The notes beneath the pieces were generated by a model. That model was given only the letters and a program-made list of their open reading frames with translations. It was not told the origin of the DNA and made no database searches. Both the position numbers and the translations under genes were made by a program. From Litorivita sp040371945 (GTDB taxonomy: Bacteria; Pseudomonadota; Alphaproteobacteria; Rhodobacterales; Rhodobacteraceae): DNA of 64,000 nucleotides. The number at the start of each line of letters is the position of its first letter. Within the stretch, counting starts at the first letter, position 1. The stretch covers positions 248,001 to 312,000 of the forward strand of contig NZ_BAABWS010000001.1 in assembly GCF_040371945.1 (NCBI RefSeq), read 5' to 3'. This document shows, one piece after another, positions 25,270 to 34,628 of this stretch.

Positions 25270-26478
25270 ATGATCCCCAAACTGACATCGCGCGCCGAAT
25301 TTATCGCCCTGATGGCCATGATGGTGGCGACCGTCGCCTTTTCGGTCGATTCGATGCTGCCCGCCTTGCCGCAGATCGCCCGCGAGTTGACCCCAGATCA
25401 TATCAACCAAGCACAATTCATCATCGCCGCTTTTGTCATCGGCATGGGCATTGGCACGTTGTTCACCGGCCCTTTGTCCGACAGCTTCGGGCGCAAGCCG
25501 ATGATCATCGCGACGGCGGCGCTCTATATTTTGGGGGCGGCGCTGAGCTATTTTGCCCCCACCATCGAAATGATGATCGCCGCACGGTTCTTGCAAGGCC
25601 TCGGCGCCGCCGGTCCGCGCACCATCTCGCTGGCGGTAATCCGTGATCTGTATTCGGGCCGCGAAATGGCGCGTTTGATGTCCTTTGTCATGATGGTGTT
25701 CACCATGATACCCGCGGTCGCCCCGATGATCGGCCTTGGGATTATGGCCGTGACCGGATGGCGCGGCATTTTCCTCGCCTTTATCGCCTTTTCGCTGATC
25801 TCGGTGCTGTGGATGGGGCTGCGCCTTGACGAGCCTTTGCCCAAGGCCCGCCGCCGCCCGCTGAACTTGCGCCAGCTTGCCACAGCCACGCGCGAGATGC
25901 TTTCGATCCCCATGGTGCGCCAATCCATATTGGTGCAAACCATGTGTTTTGCCATGCTGTTTTCATCTATCACAATGATCCAGCAAATCTTTGATTTAAC
26001 ATTCGAAAAATCCACTTCCTTCACCTTTTGGTTCTTTGCCATGGCGCTTTGCGTTGCGGCTGCCAATATGCTCAACGCCGCGCTTGTGGTGCGCTTTGGC
26101 ATGTGGCGCATGGTCACCGGCGTCTTGGCGGCGATGATCCTCGCCAGCGCGCTGATGCTGGCCTTTTACGCCTCCGGCCCCGCACTTGGCGCGCTCTTTG
26201 CGGCCTATCTTGCGTGGCAATCCATTGTGTTTTTCCAAATGGGTCTGACCTTGGGCAATCTCAACGCGCTGGCGATGGGGCCTCTTGGCCATATCGCGGG
26301 GCTTGGCTCCTCCATCATCGGCGCGGTCTCGACCCTTGGCGGGGCGGTTTGCGGCGCCGCCGTCGGGCAACTTTTCGACGGCACGCCCATGCCTTTGATC
26401 CTCGGGGTGAGCGCCATGTCGATCTGCGGATTTGTCACCATGCTGCGGATGAACAGCATTGAGGCGCGCGCCGCCTGA
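25270..26478 (+). CDS. MFS drug-resistance transporter, Bcr/CflA type
   Basis: A 402-residue 12-TM major facilitator. The N-terminus SVDSMLPALPQIARELTPDH and FVIGMGIGTLFTGPLSDSFGRKPMII (motif A, GPLSDSFGRKP) are typical of the Bcr/CflA (DHA1) family. RFLQGLGAAGPRTISLAVIRDLYSGREMAR matches motif B. Substrates in the family include bicyclomycin, chloramphenicol and sulfonamides, and none can be assigned here. It stands alone with a 100-bp gap before icd. Confidence 0.9.
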   Translation: MIPKLTSRAEFIALMAMMVATVAFSVDSMLPALPQIARELTPDHINQAQFIIAAFVIGMGIGTLFTGPLSDSFGRKPMIIATAALYILGAALSYFAPTIEMMIAARFLQGLGAAGPRTISLAVIRDLYSGREMARLMSFVMMVFTMIPAVAPMIGLGIMAVTGWRGIFLAFIAFSLISVLWMGLRLDEPLPKARRRPLNLRQLATATREMLSIPMVRQSILVQTMCFAMLFSSITMIQQIFDLTFEKSTSFTFWFFAMALCVAAANMLNAALVVRFGMWRMVTGVLAAMILASALMLAFYASGPALGALFAAYLAWQSIVFFQMGLTLGNLNALAMGPLGHIAGLGSSIIGAVSTLGGAVCGAAVGQLFDGTPMPLILGVSAMSICGFVTMLRMNSIEARAA

Positions 26479-26582
26479 ATCTACACATTCTGTATAGGTT
26501 TGCCCGCTAGCTTCCCCAAATGCGGCACATGCGTTAGCGTAAACGCGGCCACGGCCCGCGAAATCTGGGAAGGATCGCTCAT

Positions 26583-27806
26583 ATGTCAAAGATCAAAGTA
26601 GAGAACCCCGTTGTCGAACTCGACGGCGATGAAATGACCCGCATCATGTGGCAATTCATCAAGGACAAGCTGATCCTGCCCTATCTGGATGTCGATCTGG
26701 AATACTACGATCTGGGGATGGAGGCGCGCGACGAGACTGGCGATCAAATCACGATCGACGCCGCCGAGGCGATCAAGGCGCGTGGCGTCGGCGTCAAATG
26801 CGCCACCATCACGCCGGACGAGGCCCGCGTCGAGGAATTCGGCCTCAAGAAAATGTGGCCCTCGCCCAATGGCACCATCCGCAACATCCTCGGCGGTGTG
26901 GTCTTTCGCCAACCGATCATTTGCCGCAATGTGCCCCGCCTCGTGCCTGGATGGACCAAACCCATCGTCATCGGCCGTCATGCCTTTGGCGATCAATATA
27001 AAGCCAGCGATTTCAAATTCCCCGCCGCGGGCAAGCTGACGATGAAATTCGTCGGCGAGGACGGCACTGTGATCGAGCGCGATGTCTATGATGCGCCCTC
27101 CTCGGGGGTTTTCATGGGCATGTATAACCTTGACGCCTCGATCCGCGATTTCGCCCGCGCGTCCTTGAACTACGGCTTGATGATGGGCTGGCCGGTCTAT
27201 CTGTCGACCAAAAATACCATTTTGAAACAATACGATGGGCAGTTCTTGCAGATCTTCCAAGAGATCTATGAGCAAGAATTCGAAGAGGCCTTCAAAAAAG
27301 CCGGCATCTGGTATGAGCACCGGCTGATCGACGATATGGTCGCCTGCTGTATGAAATGGAACGGCGGTTTTGTTTGGGCCTGCAAGAACTACGACGGCGA
27401 TGTGCAATCCGATACGGTGGCCCAAGGTTTTGGCTCGCTGGGTCTCATGGCCTCGCAACTCATGACGCCGGATGGCAAAATCGTGGAGGCCGAAGCCGCC
27501 CATGGCACCGTCACCCGCCACTACCGACAGCACCAAAAGGGCGAGGCCACCTCGACCAACTCCATCGCCTCGATCTACGCGTGGACCGGCGGGCTCAAGC
27601 ACCGCGCCAAGCTCGACGACAACGCGGCGCTCAAAACCTTTGCCGAAACCTTGGAGCGCGTGGTGGTCGAAACCGTCGAGAGCGGTTTCATGACCAAAGA
27701 TCTCGCCCTCTTGGTCGGGCCGGATCAAAAATGGCTCACCACCATGGGGTTCTTGGAGAAAATCGACGAGAACCTCGGCAAAGCCCTCGACGCCGCCCTC
27801 GCCTGA
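26583..27806 (+). CDS. icd: NADP-dependent isocitrate dehydrogenase
   Basis: A 407-residue TCA-cycle enzyme of the homodimeric subfamily shared by alphaproteobacteria and eukaryotes. Key strings are VELDGDEMTRIMWQFIKDKLI (N-terminus), KKMWPSPNGTIRNILGGVVFRQPI (isocitrate-binding Ser/Asn/Arg region), IVIGRHAFGDQYKA, YEHRLIDDMVACCMKWNGGFVWACKNYDGDVQSD (metal-binding Asp residues) and EAAHGTVTRHYRQHQKGEATSTNSIASIYAWT. It oxidises isocitrate to 2-oxoglutarate. The AAGGATCG site precedes the ATG. A strong terminator follows. Confidence 0.98.
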   Translation: MSKIKVENPVVELDGDEMTRIMWQFIKDKLILPYLDVDLEYYDLGMEARDETGDQITIDAAEAIKARGVGVKCATITPDEARVEEFGLKKMWPSPNGTIRNILGGVVFRQPIICRNVPRLVPGWTKPIVIGRHAFGDQYKASDFKFPAAGKLTMKFVGEDGTVIERDVYDAPSSGVFMGMYNLDASIRDFARASLNYGLMMGWPVYLSTKNTILKQYDGQFLQIFQEIYEQEFEEAFKKAGIWYEHRLIDDMVACCMKWNGGFVWACKNYDGDVQSDTVAQGFGSLGLMASQLMTPDGKIVEAEAAHGTVTRHYRQHQKGEATSTNSIASIYAWTGGLKHRAKLDDNAALKTFAETLERVVVETVESGFMTKDLALLVGPDQKWLTTMGFLEKIDENLGKALDAALA

Positions 27807-27855
27807 CGCTTTGCAGGTTCGCCAAATATCCTCGCCGAAGGCATCAAAATAACGC

Positions 27856-27887
27856 AAAAGACCGGCCTTCAAAGGCCGGTCTTTTTC
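27856..27887 (+). terminator. Rho-independent terminator after icd
   Basis: AAAAGACCGGCCTT pairs with AAGGCCGGTCTTTT around a one- to four-base loop, followed by TTTTT. It is near-symmetric and could also act on transcripts converging from the right. Confidence 0.85.
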
Positions 27888-27910
27888 AATTTAACAACAG
27901 CTTAGCCAGC

Positions 27911-27926
27911 TAGACCGATCAGTCTA
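27911..27926. repeat. TRGACCRNNYGGTCYA palindrome, site 5 (overlaps a stop codon)
   Basis: TAGACCGATCAGTCTA (one mismatch, A for G at position 11). Its last three bases, read on the minus strand, are the TAG stop codon of the dehydrogenase gene at 27924-28799. Confidence 0.8.
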
Positions 27927-28799
27927 TTCGCCTGTATCGCTCAGCCGTTTGATCAGGCTCGATGTATCATAGCGCCCGCCGCCCATGCGCTGCACGTCTT
28001 TGTAGAACTGATCCACCAAAGCCGTCACGGGCAGGCTTGCGCCGATCTCGTCCCCCGTAGACAGGCAAATTCCAAGATCCTTGCGCATCCAATCCACCGC
28101 GAACCCGTGTTCGAACTCACCGTCCAGCATCGTCTCATAGCGGTTTTGCATCTGCCAACTGCCCGCCGCGCCTTGCGAGATCACTTCGACCACCTTACGC
28201 CCGTCCAAACCGGCTTTCTGGGCGAAATGCAAGGCTTCGGACAGCCCCTGCACCAGCCCCGCAATCGCAATCTGGTTGCACATTTTGGTCATCTGCCCCG
28301 CGCCGCTCTCGCCCAATCGTTTGCAGATTTTCGCATAGGCGGCAATCACCGGTTCGGCCTTTGCAAAGGGCGCGGCATCGCCGCCGCACATCACCGACAG
28401 CGCGCCGTTCTCGGCCCCTGCCTGACCGCCCGACACCGGCGCATCGATGAAATCTATGCCTTTTTCCTTCGCCGCCGCATAAAGCTCGGCGGTCACCTTG
28501 GCCGACACCGTGGTGTGATCGACAAAGATCGCCCCCGCCTGCATCCCCGCAAAGGCGCCCTGCTCGCCCAAACAGACCGCGCGCAAATCATCATCATTGC
28601 CCACGCAAGCCATCACGAACTGCGCCCCCTGCGCCGCCGCGCGCGGGGTCGGTGCATCGGCCCCGCCATAGGCACTAGACCAATCGGTCGCCTTGCGCTG
28701 CGTGCGGTTATAGACTGTGACCTCATGGCCCGCCTTTTGCAAATGCCCCGCCATCGGGTAGCCCATCACGCCAAGCCCCAAAAATGCACATTTCGTCAT
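27924..28799 (-). CDS. NAD(P)-dependent beta-hydroxyacid dehydrogenase (3-hydroxyisobutyrate dehydrogenase-like)
   Basis: A 291-residue member of the HIBADH/GarR/glyoxylate reductase family. The Rossmann motif AFLGLGVMGYPMAGHLQKAGHEVTVYNRT is at residues 4-32, then FIDAPVSGGQAGAENGALSVMCGG (substrate-binding) and GAGQMTKMCNQIAIAG, where Lys is catalytic, then WMRKDLGICL. The substrate could be 3-hydroxyisobutyrate (valine breakdown), tartronate semialdehyde or succinic semialdehyde. ATG 28799 is chosen: the frame remains open far upstream (to 29456), but only as a shadow of the acylase gene. Two palindromic repeats touch it: one forms its stop codon and one (28676-28691) codes ATDWS. Confidence 0.9.
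   Translation of the reverse strand: MTKCAFLGLGVMGYPMAGHLQKAGHEVTVYNRTQRKATDWSSAYGGADAPTPRAAAQGAQFVMACVGNDDDLRAVCLGEQGAFAGMQAGAIFVDHTTVSAKVTAELYAAAKEKGIDFIDAPVSGGQAGAENGALSVMCGGDAAPFAKAEPVIAAYAKICKRLGESGAGQMTKMCNQIAIAGLVQGLSEALHFAQKAGLDGRKVVEVISQGAAGSWQMQNRYETMLDGEFEHGFAVDWMRKDLGICLSTGDEIGASLPVTALVDQFYKDVQRMGGGRYDTSSLIKRLSDTGE
28676..28691. repeat. TRGACCRNNYGGTCYA palindrome, site 6 (inside CDS)
   Basis: TAGACCAATCGGTCGC. On the minus strand it reads GCG ACC GAT TGG TCT AGT (ATDWSS) in the dehydrogenase gene. One arm deviates at the end. Confidence 0.75.
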
Positions 28800-28883
28800 C
28801 GACTTTCCCCTTGCGTTGATCCTGTCTAAAAGGTTGTGAAACCGTGACGCGCACAGATCAAGACAAAAACAGGACAACACCCA

Positions 28884-31358
28884 ATGGCAACGCTTCTTCG
28901 ATGGCTCCTTCGGATCGCAGGCACGCTGATCTTGCTGTCTCTTCTGGTGGTTCTGTCGGTCTATTACCTCGCCTCGCGCAGCCTGCCGGAATACAATAAA
29001 AGCTTTACGTCTCAATATCTTGCCGCACCTTTGGAGATCGTGCGCGATCACGCCAATGTGCCGCATATCCTTGGCCAAACCGATACCGACAGCTTTTTCG
29101 GCCTCGGCTATGCCCATGCGCAGGACCGGTTGTGGCAAATGGTCGTGATGCGCCGCACGGTGCAGGGCCGTTTGTCCGAGATGTTCGGCATGCGCACGTT
29201 GCAGATCGATAAATTGATGCGCCGCCTCGACCTCTACGGGCTTTCGCGCGCCTCCGTGCCCGATCTGCGCCCCGAGACGCGCGCCGCGCTTGAGGCCTAT
29301 GCCGCCGGTGTGAACGCACGGCTTGAGGAAATCAACCGCGATGCTTTGGGCCGCGGTGCGCCTGAAATGTTCCTGTTCTCCGCCCCTGTCGCGCCATGGG
29401 GGCCTGCCGATTCCGTGGCGATGGTCAAACTCATGGCGCTGCAAACCACCGGCCATCTACAGCGCGAGGTCCTGCGCGCCCGCACCTCTTTGCAATTGGC
29501 CGATCCGGCGCGGATCAAGGACATCTTGCCCGACGCCCCTGGCGCGGGGATCGCAAGCCTGCCGGACTATGCCGCGCTTTTGCCGCGCGGCGCCGCCCCG
29601 ATGCAAACCGCAGCATATTCCGCCTCTAGACCGATCGGTCCACTCTCGCCCTTTTTCGCTCCGGTCTTTGCCGGCGCCTCCAACGCCTTTGCCGCCGCCC
29701 CCGCGCGTTCGGCGGCGGGCGGCACGCTTTTGGCCGCCGATCCGCATCTTGGCTTTTCCGCACCCTCGATCTGGTATCTGGCGCGGCTCGAACTGGCCAG
29801 CGGCGGCGTCATCGGCGGCACCATTCCCGGAATTCCGGCGGTGCTCACGGGGCGCAGCGCCGATTTGGGGTGGGGATTAACAGTGTCCTACCTTGATGAC
29901 CAAGACCTCCACATCGAAGAGATCAATCCCCAAAACCCTAATGAATACAGGACGCAGAGCGGATTTTCGCCCTTCGAGACCCGCAAGAGCATCATCGAGA
30001 TCAAAGACGCCGCCCCCGTCACCGTCACCTTGCGTTGGACGGCCAATGGCACCGTGCTGCCCGCCAGCGAATTCCAACTTGGCACCATCACCCCCGCCGG
30101 TCATGTGGTGAGCCTGAACTGGACCGCGCTGAGCGGGAATGACACGACGATGGATGCGGTGATCGGGTTGATGCGCGCCAAATCCGTACGCGCGGCCATT
30201 GCCGCCACCGCGCCGATGATCGCGCCCTCATTGAACGTGGTTCTGGCCGACCGCCAAGACATCGCGATGGTCACCACCGGCGCCATGCCGCGCCGCGATG
30301 CGCAGCACCAAAGCCAAGGCCGCCTGCCCACGCGCGGATGGATCGCGCAAAACCAATGGCAAGGCCTATTGCCGCGCAGCGCAAACCCCTCGTTCATTGC
30401 CCCGCAAGGCGGGCTTTTGGGCAATACCAACAACAAAACCGTCGATCGCCCCTTCCCCATGCATGTCAGCTTTGATTGGGGCGACACACAGCGGATCCGG
30501 CGGCTCGAGCGGTTGATGAAAAGCCGCGAAATCCATACCCGCGATAGCTTCATCGAAGCGCAACTCGACAGTGTGAGCTTTTCAGCGCGCGCGGTTCTGC
30601 CTTTGATTGGCGCCGATCTTTGGTATACGGGCGAGGCCGCCCCTGCCGGCACGCCGGAACGTTTGCGCCAACGTGCCTTGGCGCTTTTGGCCAATTGGAA
30701 CGGCGAGATGAACGAGCATATGCCCGAACCGCTGATCTATGCGGCTTGGGTGCGCATGTTGCAAGCACGGCTGATCAAGGACGACCTTGGCCCCTTGGCC
30801 AATGAATACACCCATGTCGAGCCGCTGTTTTTGGAGCGGGTGTTTCGCGACATCGACGGGGCAAGCGCGTGGTGCGATGTGGCGCAAAGCACGCCGGTGG
30901 AGACCTGCCCCGAGATCGCGCGGCTGGCGCTGGATGATGCTTTGATCTGGATTTCCGAGCGCTACGGCACACAGCTTGAAAGCCTGCGCTGGGGCGATGC
31001 GCATCAGGCGACCCATGATCATCAGGTGCTCGGCGAGGTGCCGCTTTTGCGCTATTTCGTCAACATCCGCCAAAGCACCTCAGGCGGCGACAACACCTTG
31101 ATGCGCGGGTTGACCTCGGGCGAGGCCAAAGCGCCCTTTGAGAATGTGCATGGCGCGGGCTATCGCGGGGTTTATGATTTTGCCGATCCCGACAGTTCGG
31201 TCTTTGTGCTGTCGACGGGGCAATCAGGGCATTTCCTGAGCCGTCATTATGACGATCTGGCACAGCTTTGGCGGCGCGGGGAATATATACCGATGTCCTT
31301 GGATACCGATCTGGCCCGCGCGGCGGCGACCGGCATCACGCGGATCGCGCCAAGGTAA
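28884..31358 (+). CDS. Penicillin acylase-family Ntn hydrolase (possible AHL acylase)
   Basis: An 824-residue S45-family hydrolase. An N-terminal hydrophobic helix (LLRIAGTLILLSLLVVLSVYYLAS) anchors or exports it. The alpha chain has EIVRDHANVPHILGQTDTDSFFGLGYAHAQDRLWQM. The new N-terminus after autocleavage is Ser266 in AGASNAFAAAP, the nucleophile, followed by GGTLLAADPHLGFSAPSIWYLARLE and IPGIPAVLTGRSADLGWGLT. A linker of about 60 residues before Ser266 is the expected excised spacer. One palindromic repeat (29627-29642, coding SRPIGP) lies in it. Family members cleave beta-lactams, cyclic lipopeptides or acyl-homoserine lactones, and the substrate is unknown here. Confidence 0.9.
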   Translation: MATLLRWLLRIAGTLILLSLLVVLSVYYLASRSLPEYNKSFTSQYLAAPLEIVRDHANVPHILGQTDTDSFFGLGYAHAQDRLWQMVVMRRTVQGRLSEMFGMRTLQIDKLMRRLDLYGLSRASVPDLRPETRAALEAYAAGVNARLEEINRDALGRGAPEMFLFSAPVAPWGPADSVAMVKLMALQTTGHLQREVLRARTSLQLADPARIKDILPDAPGAGIASLPDYAALLPRGAAPMQTAAYSASRPIGPLSPFFAPVFAGASNAFAAAPARSAAGGTLLAADPHLGFSAPSIWYLARLELASGGVIGGTIPGIPAVLTGRSADLGWGLTVSYLDDQDLHIEEINPQNPNEYRTQSGFSPFETRKSIIEIKDAAPVTVTLRWTANGTVLPASEFQLGTITPAGHVVSLNWTALSGNDTTMDAVIGLMRAKSVRAAIAATAPMIAPSLNVVLADRQDIAMVTTGAMPRRDAQHQSQGRLPTRGWIAQNQWQGLLPRSANPSFIAPQGGLLGNTNNKTVDRPFPMHVSFDWGDTQRIRRLERLMKSREIHTRDSFIEAQLDSVSFSARAVLPLIGADLWYTGEAAPAGTPERLRQRALALLANWNGEMNEHMPEPLIYAAWVRMLQARLIKDDLGPLANEYTHVEPLFLERVFRDIDGASAWCDVAQSTPVETCPEIARLALDDALIWISERYGTQLESLRWGDAHQATHDHQVLGEVPLLRYFVNIRQSTSGGDNTLMRGLTSGEAKAPFENVHGAGYRGVYDFADPDSSVFVLSTGQSGHFLSRHYDDLAQLWRRGEYIPMSLDTDLARAAATGITRIAPR
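29627..29642. repeat. TRGACCRNNYGGTCYA palindrome, site 7 (inside acylase CDS)
   Basis: TAGACCGATCGGTCCA, read as TCT AGA CCG ATC GGT CCA (SRPIGP), in the spacer-peptide region about 12 residues before the catalytic Ser266. It uses AGA for Arg. Confidence 0.85.
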
Positions 31359-31386
31359 GGCATTGAAATAAAAGGGCGCTGCGCGT

Positions 31387-31402
31387 TAGACCAATCGGTC
31401 CA
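31387..31402. repeat. TRGACCRNNYGGTCYA palindrome, site 8
   Basis: TAGACCAATCGGTCCA in the 49-bp gap between the convergent acylase and hflX genes. It is embedded in a larger inverted repeat, GCGCTG...CAGCGC. Confidence 0.85.
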
Positions 31403-31407
31403 GCGCG

Positions 31408-32685
31408 CTAAAGCTCGCGAAACCGCTTTTCTTGACGGTTGGTCCAGAGCAGATCAAGCTCGAACCCCTCTTCGGTTTGCCGCTCGGCCTCGACCACCTC
31501 TTGCGCGAAAAGCCACGCGCGTTTGCGCCCGTCGGAAAACGGCAAGCTGAGCGTTGTCGCATGTTTGGCCAGTTCGAGCTTTTCGGCAATCGCTTCCAAC
31601 AGCCCGCTGATGCCCTCGCCGCTGACCGCCGAAATCGCATGGATGCCCTCGGCACGCGCGGCGCGGGTCACCGTCGCTTCGCGCTCGTCGTCCGGCAATA
31701 GATCAATCTTGTTCCAAACCTCCAGCATCGGAATGCTCTCATCGAGCTTCAGATCATTCAAGATCTGATGCACATTGCGCGCTTGCTCGCCGGTTTCAGG
31801 ATGCGAAATATCGCGCACATGCAAGATCAAGTTGGCGCCCAGCACCTCTTCGAGCGTGGCGCGAAAGGCCGCAACCAATTCGGTTGGCAGATCAGAGATA
31901 AAGCCCACCGTATCGGAAAGGATCACCTCGGGGCCGCCTTCGGGCAATTGAATGCGCCGCATGGTCGGGTCAAGCGTGGCAAAAAGCATATCCTTGACCA
32001 AGACATCGGCGCCGGTCAAACGATTGAAAAGCGTGGATTTTCCGGCGTTTGTATAGCCCACCAACGCGACGATCGGAAAGGGGATCTTGGCCCGCGCCGC
32101 GCGGTGCAATTCGCGGGTTTTCACGACCTTCGACAATTGCTTGCGGATGCGGACCAATTGCTCGTCAATGGCGCGGCGGTCGGCCTCGATCTGCGTCTCG
32201 CCAGGACCGCCGACAAACCCGAGCCCGCCGCGTTGGCGCTCGAGGTGGGTCCATGCCCGCACCAGCCGCGTGCGCTGGTAGCTCAGCGCCGCCATATCGA
32301 CCTGCAACACACCCTCACGGGTGCGCGCGCGGTCCGAGAAAATCTCCAAGATCAGCCCCGTGCGATCCAAGAGCTTGACGCCCCACGCTTTTTCCAGATT
32401 GCGTTGCTGCACCGGAGTCACCGGCCCGTCCACCAGCACCAGATCGACCTCTTCGGCGGCAAATACCGCTTTGAGCTCGTCCATCTTGCCGGTGCCAAAC
32501 AAATGACCCGGATGCGGTTTTGCAATGCGCACAACATCGGCGCCCACCACCTCGAGATGCGGCAGGGCAGCGGCCAGCGACACCGCCTCTTCCAACGCCC
32601 GCGCCGGAGCGCGCGCAGACTGTTCGGATTTTAAATCAGGATGCAGCACCCATGCGCGGGTGGCCTCCTGCTGATGTTCCATCAA
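31408..32685 (-). CDS. hflX: GTPase HflX
   Basis: A 425-residue ribosome-associated GTPase that splits stalled or stressed ribosomes. The N-terminal HflX domain has the Gly-rich SYQRTRLVRAWTHLERQRGGLGFVGGPGETQIE stretch, and the G domain has G1 VGYTNAGKSTLFNRL, G3 DTVGFI and G4 NKID. C-terminal strand TNRQEKRFREL. It overlaps hfq by 4 bp (ATGA), the conserved hfq-hflX pair. Note that TTDP/GPG-type motifs are intact. Confidence 0.96.
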   Translation of the reverse strand: MMEHQQEATRAWVLHPDLKSEQSARAPARALEEAVSLAAALPHLEVVGADVVRIAKPHPGHLFGTGKMDELKAVFAAEEVDLVLVDGPVTPVQQRNLEKAWGVKLLDRTGLILEIFSDRARTREGVLQVDMAALSYQRTRLVRAWTHLERQRGGLGFVGGPGETQIEADRRAIDEQLVRIRKQLSKVVKTRELHRAARAKIPFPIVALVGYTNAGKSTLFNRLTGADVLVKDMLFATLDPTMRRIQLPEGGPEVILSDTVGFISDLPTELVAAFRATLEEVLGANLILHVRDISHPETGEQARNVHQILNDLKLDESIPMLEVWNKIDLLPDDEREATVTRAARAEGIHAISAVSGEGISGLLEAIAEKLELAKHATTLSLPFSDGRKRAWLFAQEVVEAERQTEEGFELDLLWTNRQEKRFREL

Positions 32686-32921
32686 TTGGCGTCTTCGCCC
32701 TCATAAAGGCTGATCGGTTGCGACGGCATAATCGTCGAGATCGCGTGTTTATAGACCAGTTGCGATTGCCCGTCGCGGCGCAGCAGCACACAAAAATTGT
32801 CGAACCATGTGATCACGCCTTGCAACTTCACGCCGTTGATCAAGAACACCGTGACCGGCACCTTGGTTTTGCGCACATGATTGAGGAATGCATCCTGCAG
32901 GTTCTGACGGTCGGAAGCCAT
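32682..32921 (-). CDS. hfq: RNA chaperone Hfq
   Basis: A 79-residue Sm-like protein that forms a hexameric ring and pairs small RNAs with mRNAs. Sm1 is VPVTVFLINGVKLQGVITWFDNFCVLLRR and Sm2 has the diagnostic YKHAIST. The N-terminus MASDRQNLQDAFLNHVRK carries the conserved Q-F proximal RNA contacts. The C-terminal tail is very short, typical for alphaproteobacteria. It is the upstream partner of hflX and follows trkH at 132 bp. Confidence 0.98.
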   Translation of the reverse strand: MASDRQNLQDAFLNHVRKTKVPVTVFLINGVKLQGVITWFDNFCVLLRRDGQSQLVYKHAISTIMPSQPISLYEGEDAN

Positions 32922-33053
32922 GATCGATCACCTTTATTCTTGTCTTGGGCCGCAAATCGGCATGCTGTTTGATCCGTTCGCAAGTATGAAGCGCATTTAT
33001 GGCAGTTTCCAGCCCCAAAATGCAAGCCGCGCAGCGCGCAGCGGCGATGCGCG

Positions 33054-34619
33054 TCAGTTGCGCCACACCGACGGCGAGACCAGAGCCACAATCGCGAGGG
33101 TTTCCAGCCGCCCCAAGACCATAGCCGCCCCAAGCACCAATTTGGCCCCGCTGCTCAGATCGGCCAAGATGATCGGCACGTCAGAGGCGATGCCGATCAA
33201 GGGCCCCGTGGTGCTCAGCGCCGCAATGGCCAGAACCGTTGCCTGTTCGAAATCGGCGCCAAAACCGGCCAGAACCACAATCACCAAAGACAAGGACAGC
33301 GCAAAGAGCATGAAGAATATCCAAGCCACATAGGCGCCTTTGCGCCGGATGCGGCGGCTCTGTGCGCCCTTGCCGCCGACCGAATGCGGATGGACCAGTT
33401 TTTCCATCTCCCGCAGCCCGTTGAGATAGAGCACATAGACGCGCAGCAATTTAACCCCGCCCGCCGTGGTCGCCACCCCGCCCCCCACAAGCGCAAGGCC
33501 GAGCAAAATCAACCCCGTCGTCGGCAGCCCCGACCAAGCCTGCGCCGTATCCCAATCGGCCGAGACAAAGCCCGTGGTCGACAAGAAGGACAACACGGTA
33601 AACACCCCGCCCCACAGCGCATGCAGGGCCTCCATGCCGCCCGTGCCCGCAACAAGATCGAAACTCGCGATGAAATGGCGCATGAACAAAAGCAGCGGCA
33701 CGCCCAACACCAACATGATGCCGATGCGAAACTCGGGGTCATAGCGCAGGCTTTGACGCTGCCCTGTGGTGCTGTCCGACGAAAAGGTCAGCCGCGACAA
33801 GGCAAAGAGAAGAAACAGAAAAATCACCATTTCGCCCGCAATGCCGGAGGTGGTGCCGCTGCCCATGGACAGCGGCAGCCCCGCATCGCCCACCGCCGCC
33901 GGAGACAGGCCGCCCACGGGCGAGATGCCGCTGGTCGCCATGGTCGACATCGCATGGCAAAGCGCCACAAAAGCGCGATCGCCGGTGATCATCAACAAAA
34001 TCCAAAGCACCAGCGTCAATCCGACATAGACCGGCAAGAGCTGCGCCGCAGAGCGCAGCAGGCGCAGCGCGGGGTCGGTATAGGATTGGCGCTCCTCGGC
34101 GACGTCACCCTGCCCCGGTTCGGCAAAGGAAGTCACCTCGAAACCGCCCAAATTCAGCGGCGCCAACACCGCCGCCGCCGCCACCCAGATCAAGAACCCG
34201 CCGAGCCAACCCACTTCGGCGCGCCACAAATGCAAGGCCGCAGGCAAGCGATCTGGATCGGAGAAGAGCGTCGCGCCGGTGGTGGTCAAAGAGGAGACCA
34301 TCTCGAAATAGGCGTTCAAAAACGACGTGGTGCCAAGCGCCTCATGAAAGGGCACGGCCAAGAAGGCCGGCAAGACGATATATGCGGCCAGAAGCGCCGA
34401 TAGGTTGCCCACCCCGCCTTTGGCATTGCGTTTGCGCCCTGACAAAGAGATGGCGATCAATCCCGACGCGGTCAGCCCCAAGGTTCCGGCATAGAAAAAC
34501 GCCCGCGCCTGCGCGTGTTCTCCCAGACGCAACGCATAGATCGCAGGCGCATACATCGCCGCCCCCGCAATCGCAAAGAGCAGCAAAAACAAAGGCAAAT
34601 GGGTCAGGCGGGTCATCAC
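33054..34619 (-). CDS. trkH: TrkH-family potassium uptake membrane subunit
   Basis: A 521-residue multi-spanning K+ transporter. The repeated selectivity loops are visible as SSLTTTGATLF, STMATSGISPVGG, SFLSTTGFVSADW and AALSTTGPLIG, the last in the C-terminal repeat. GGGVATTAGGVKLLRVYVL and WPGNV-free loops fit the TrkH/TrkG family. Its 8-bp distance from the regulatory NAD-binding subunit trkA shows co-transcription. In alphaproteobacteria, trkA-trkH commonly lies between ntrX and hfq, as here. Confidence 0.93.
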   Translation of the reverse strand: MMTRLTHLPLFLLLFAIAGAAMYAPAIYALRLGEHAQARAFFYAGTLGLTASGLIAISLSGRKRNAKGGVGNLSALLAAYIVLPAFLAVPFHEALGTTSFLNAYFEMVSSLTTTGATLFSDPDRLPAALHLWRAEVGWLGGFLIWVAAAAVLAPLNLGGFEVTSFAEPGQGDVAEERQSYTDPALRLLRSAAQLLPVYVGLTLVLWILLMITGDRAFVALCHAMSTMATSGISPVGGLSPAAVGDAGLPLSMGSGTTSGIAGEMVIFLFLLFALSRLTFSSDSTTGQRQSLRYDPEFRIGIMLVLGVPLLLFMRHFIASFDLVAGTGGMEALHALWGGVFTVLSFLSTTGFVSADWDTAQAWSGLPTTGLILLGLALVGGGVATTAGGVKLLRVYVLYLNGLREMEKLVHPHSVGGKGAQSRRIRRKGAYVAWIFFMLFALSLSLVIVVLAGFGADFEQATVLAIAALSTTGPLIGIASDVPIILADLSSGAKLVLGAAMVLGRLETLAIVALVSPSVWRN

Positions 34620-34628
34620 AACATTGGC

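Noticed and set aside
27924..29456. 510-residue frame fusing the dehydrogenase with an N-terminal extension
   Set aside because: The extra 219 residues lie antisense to the acylase gene; the family start at 28799 is clear.
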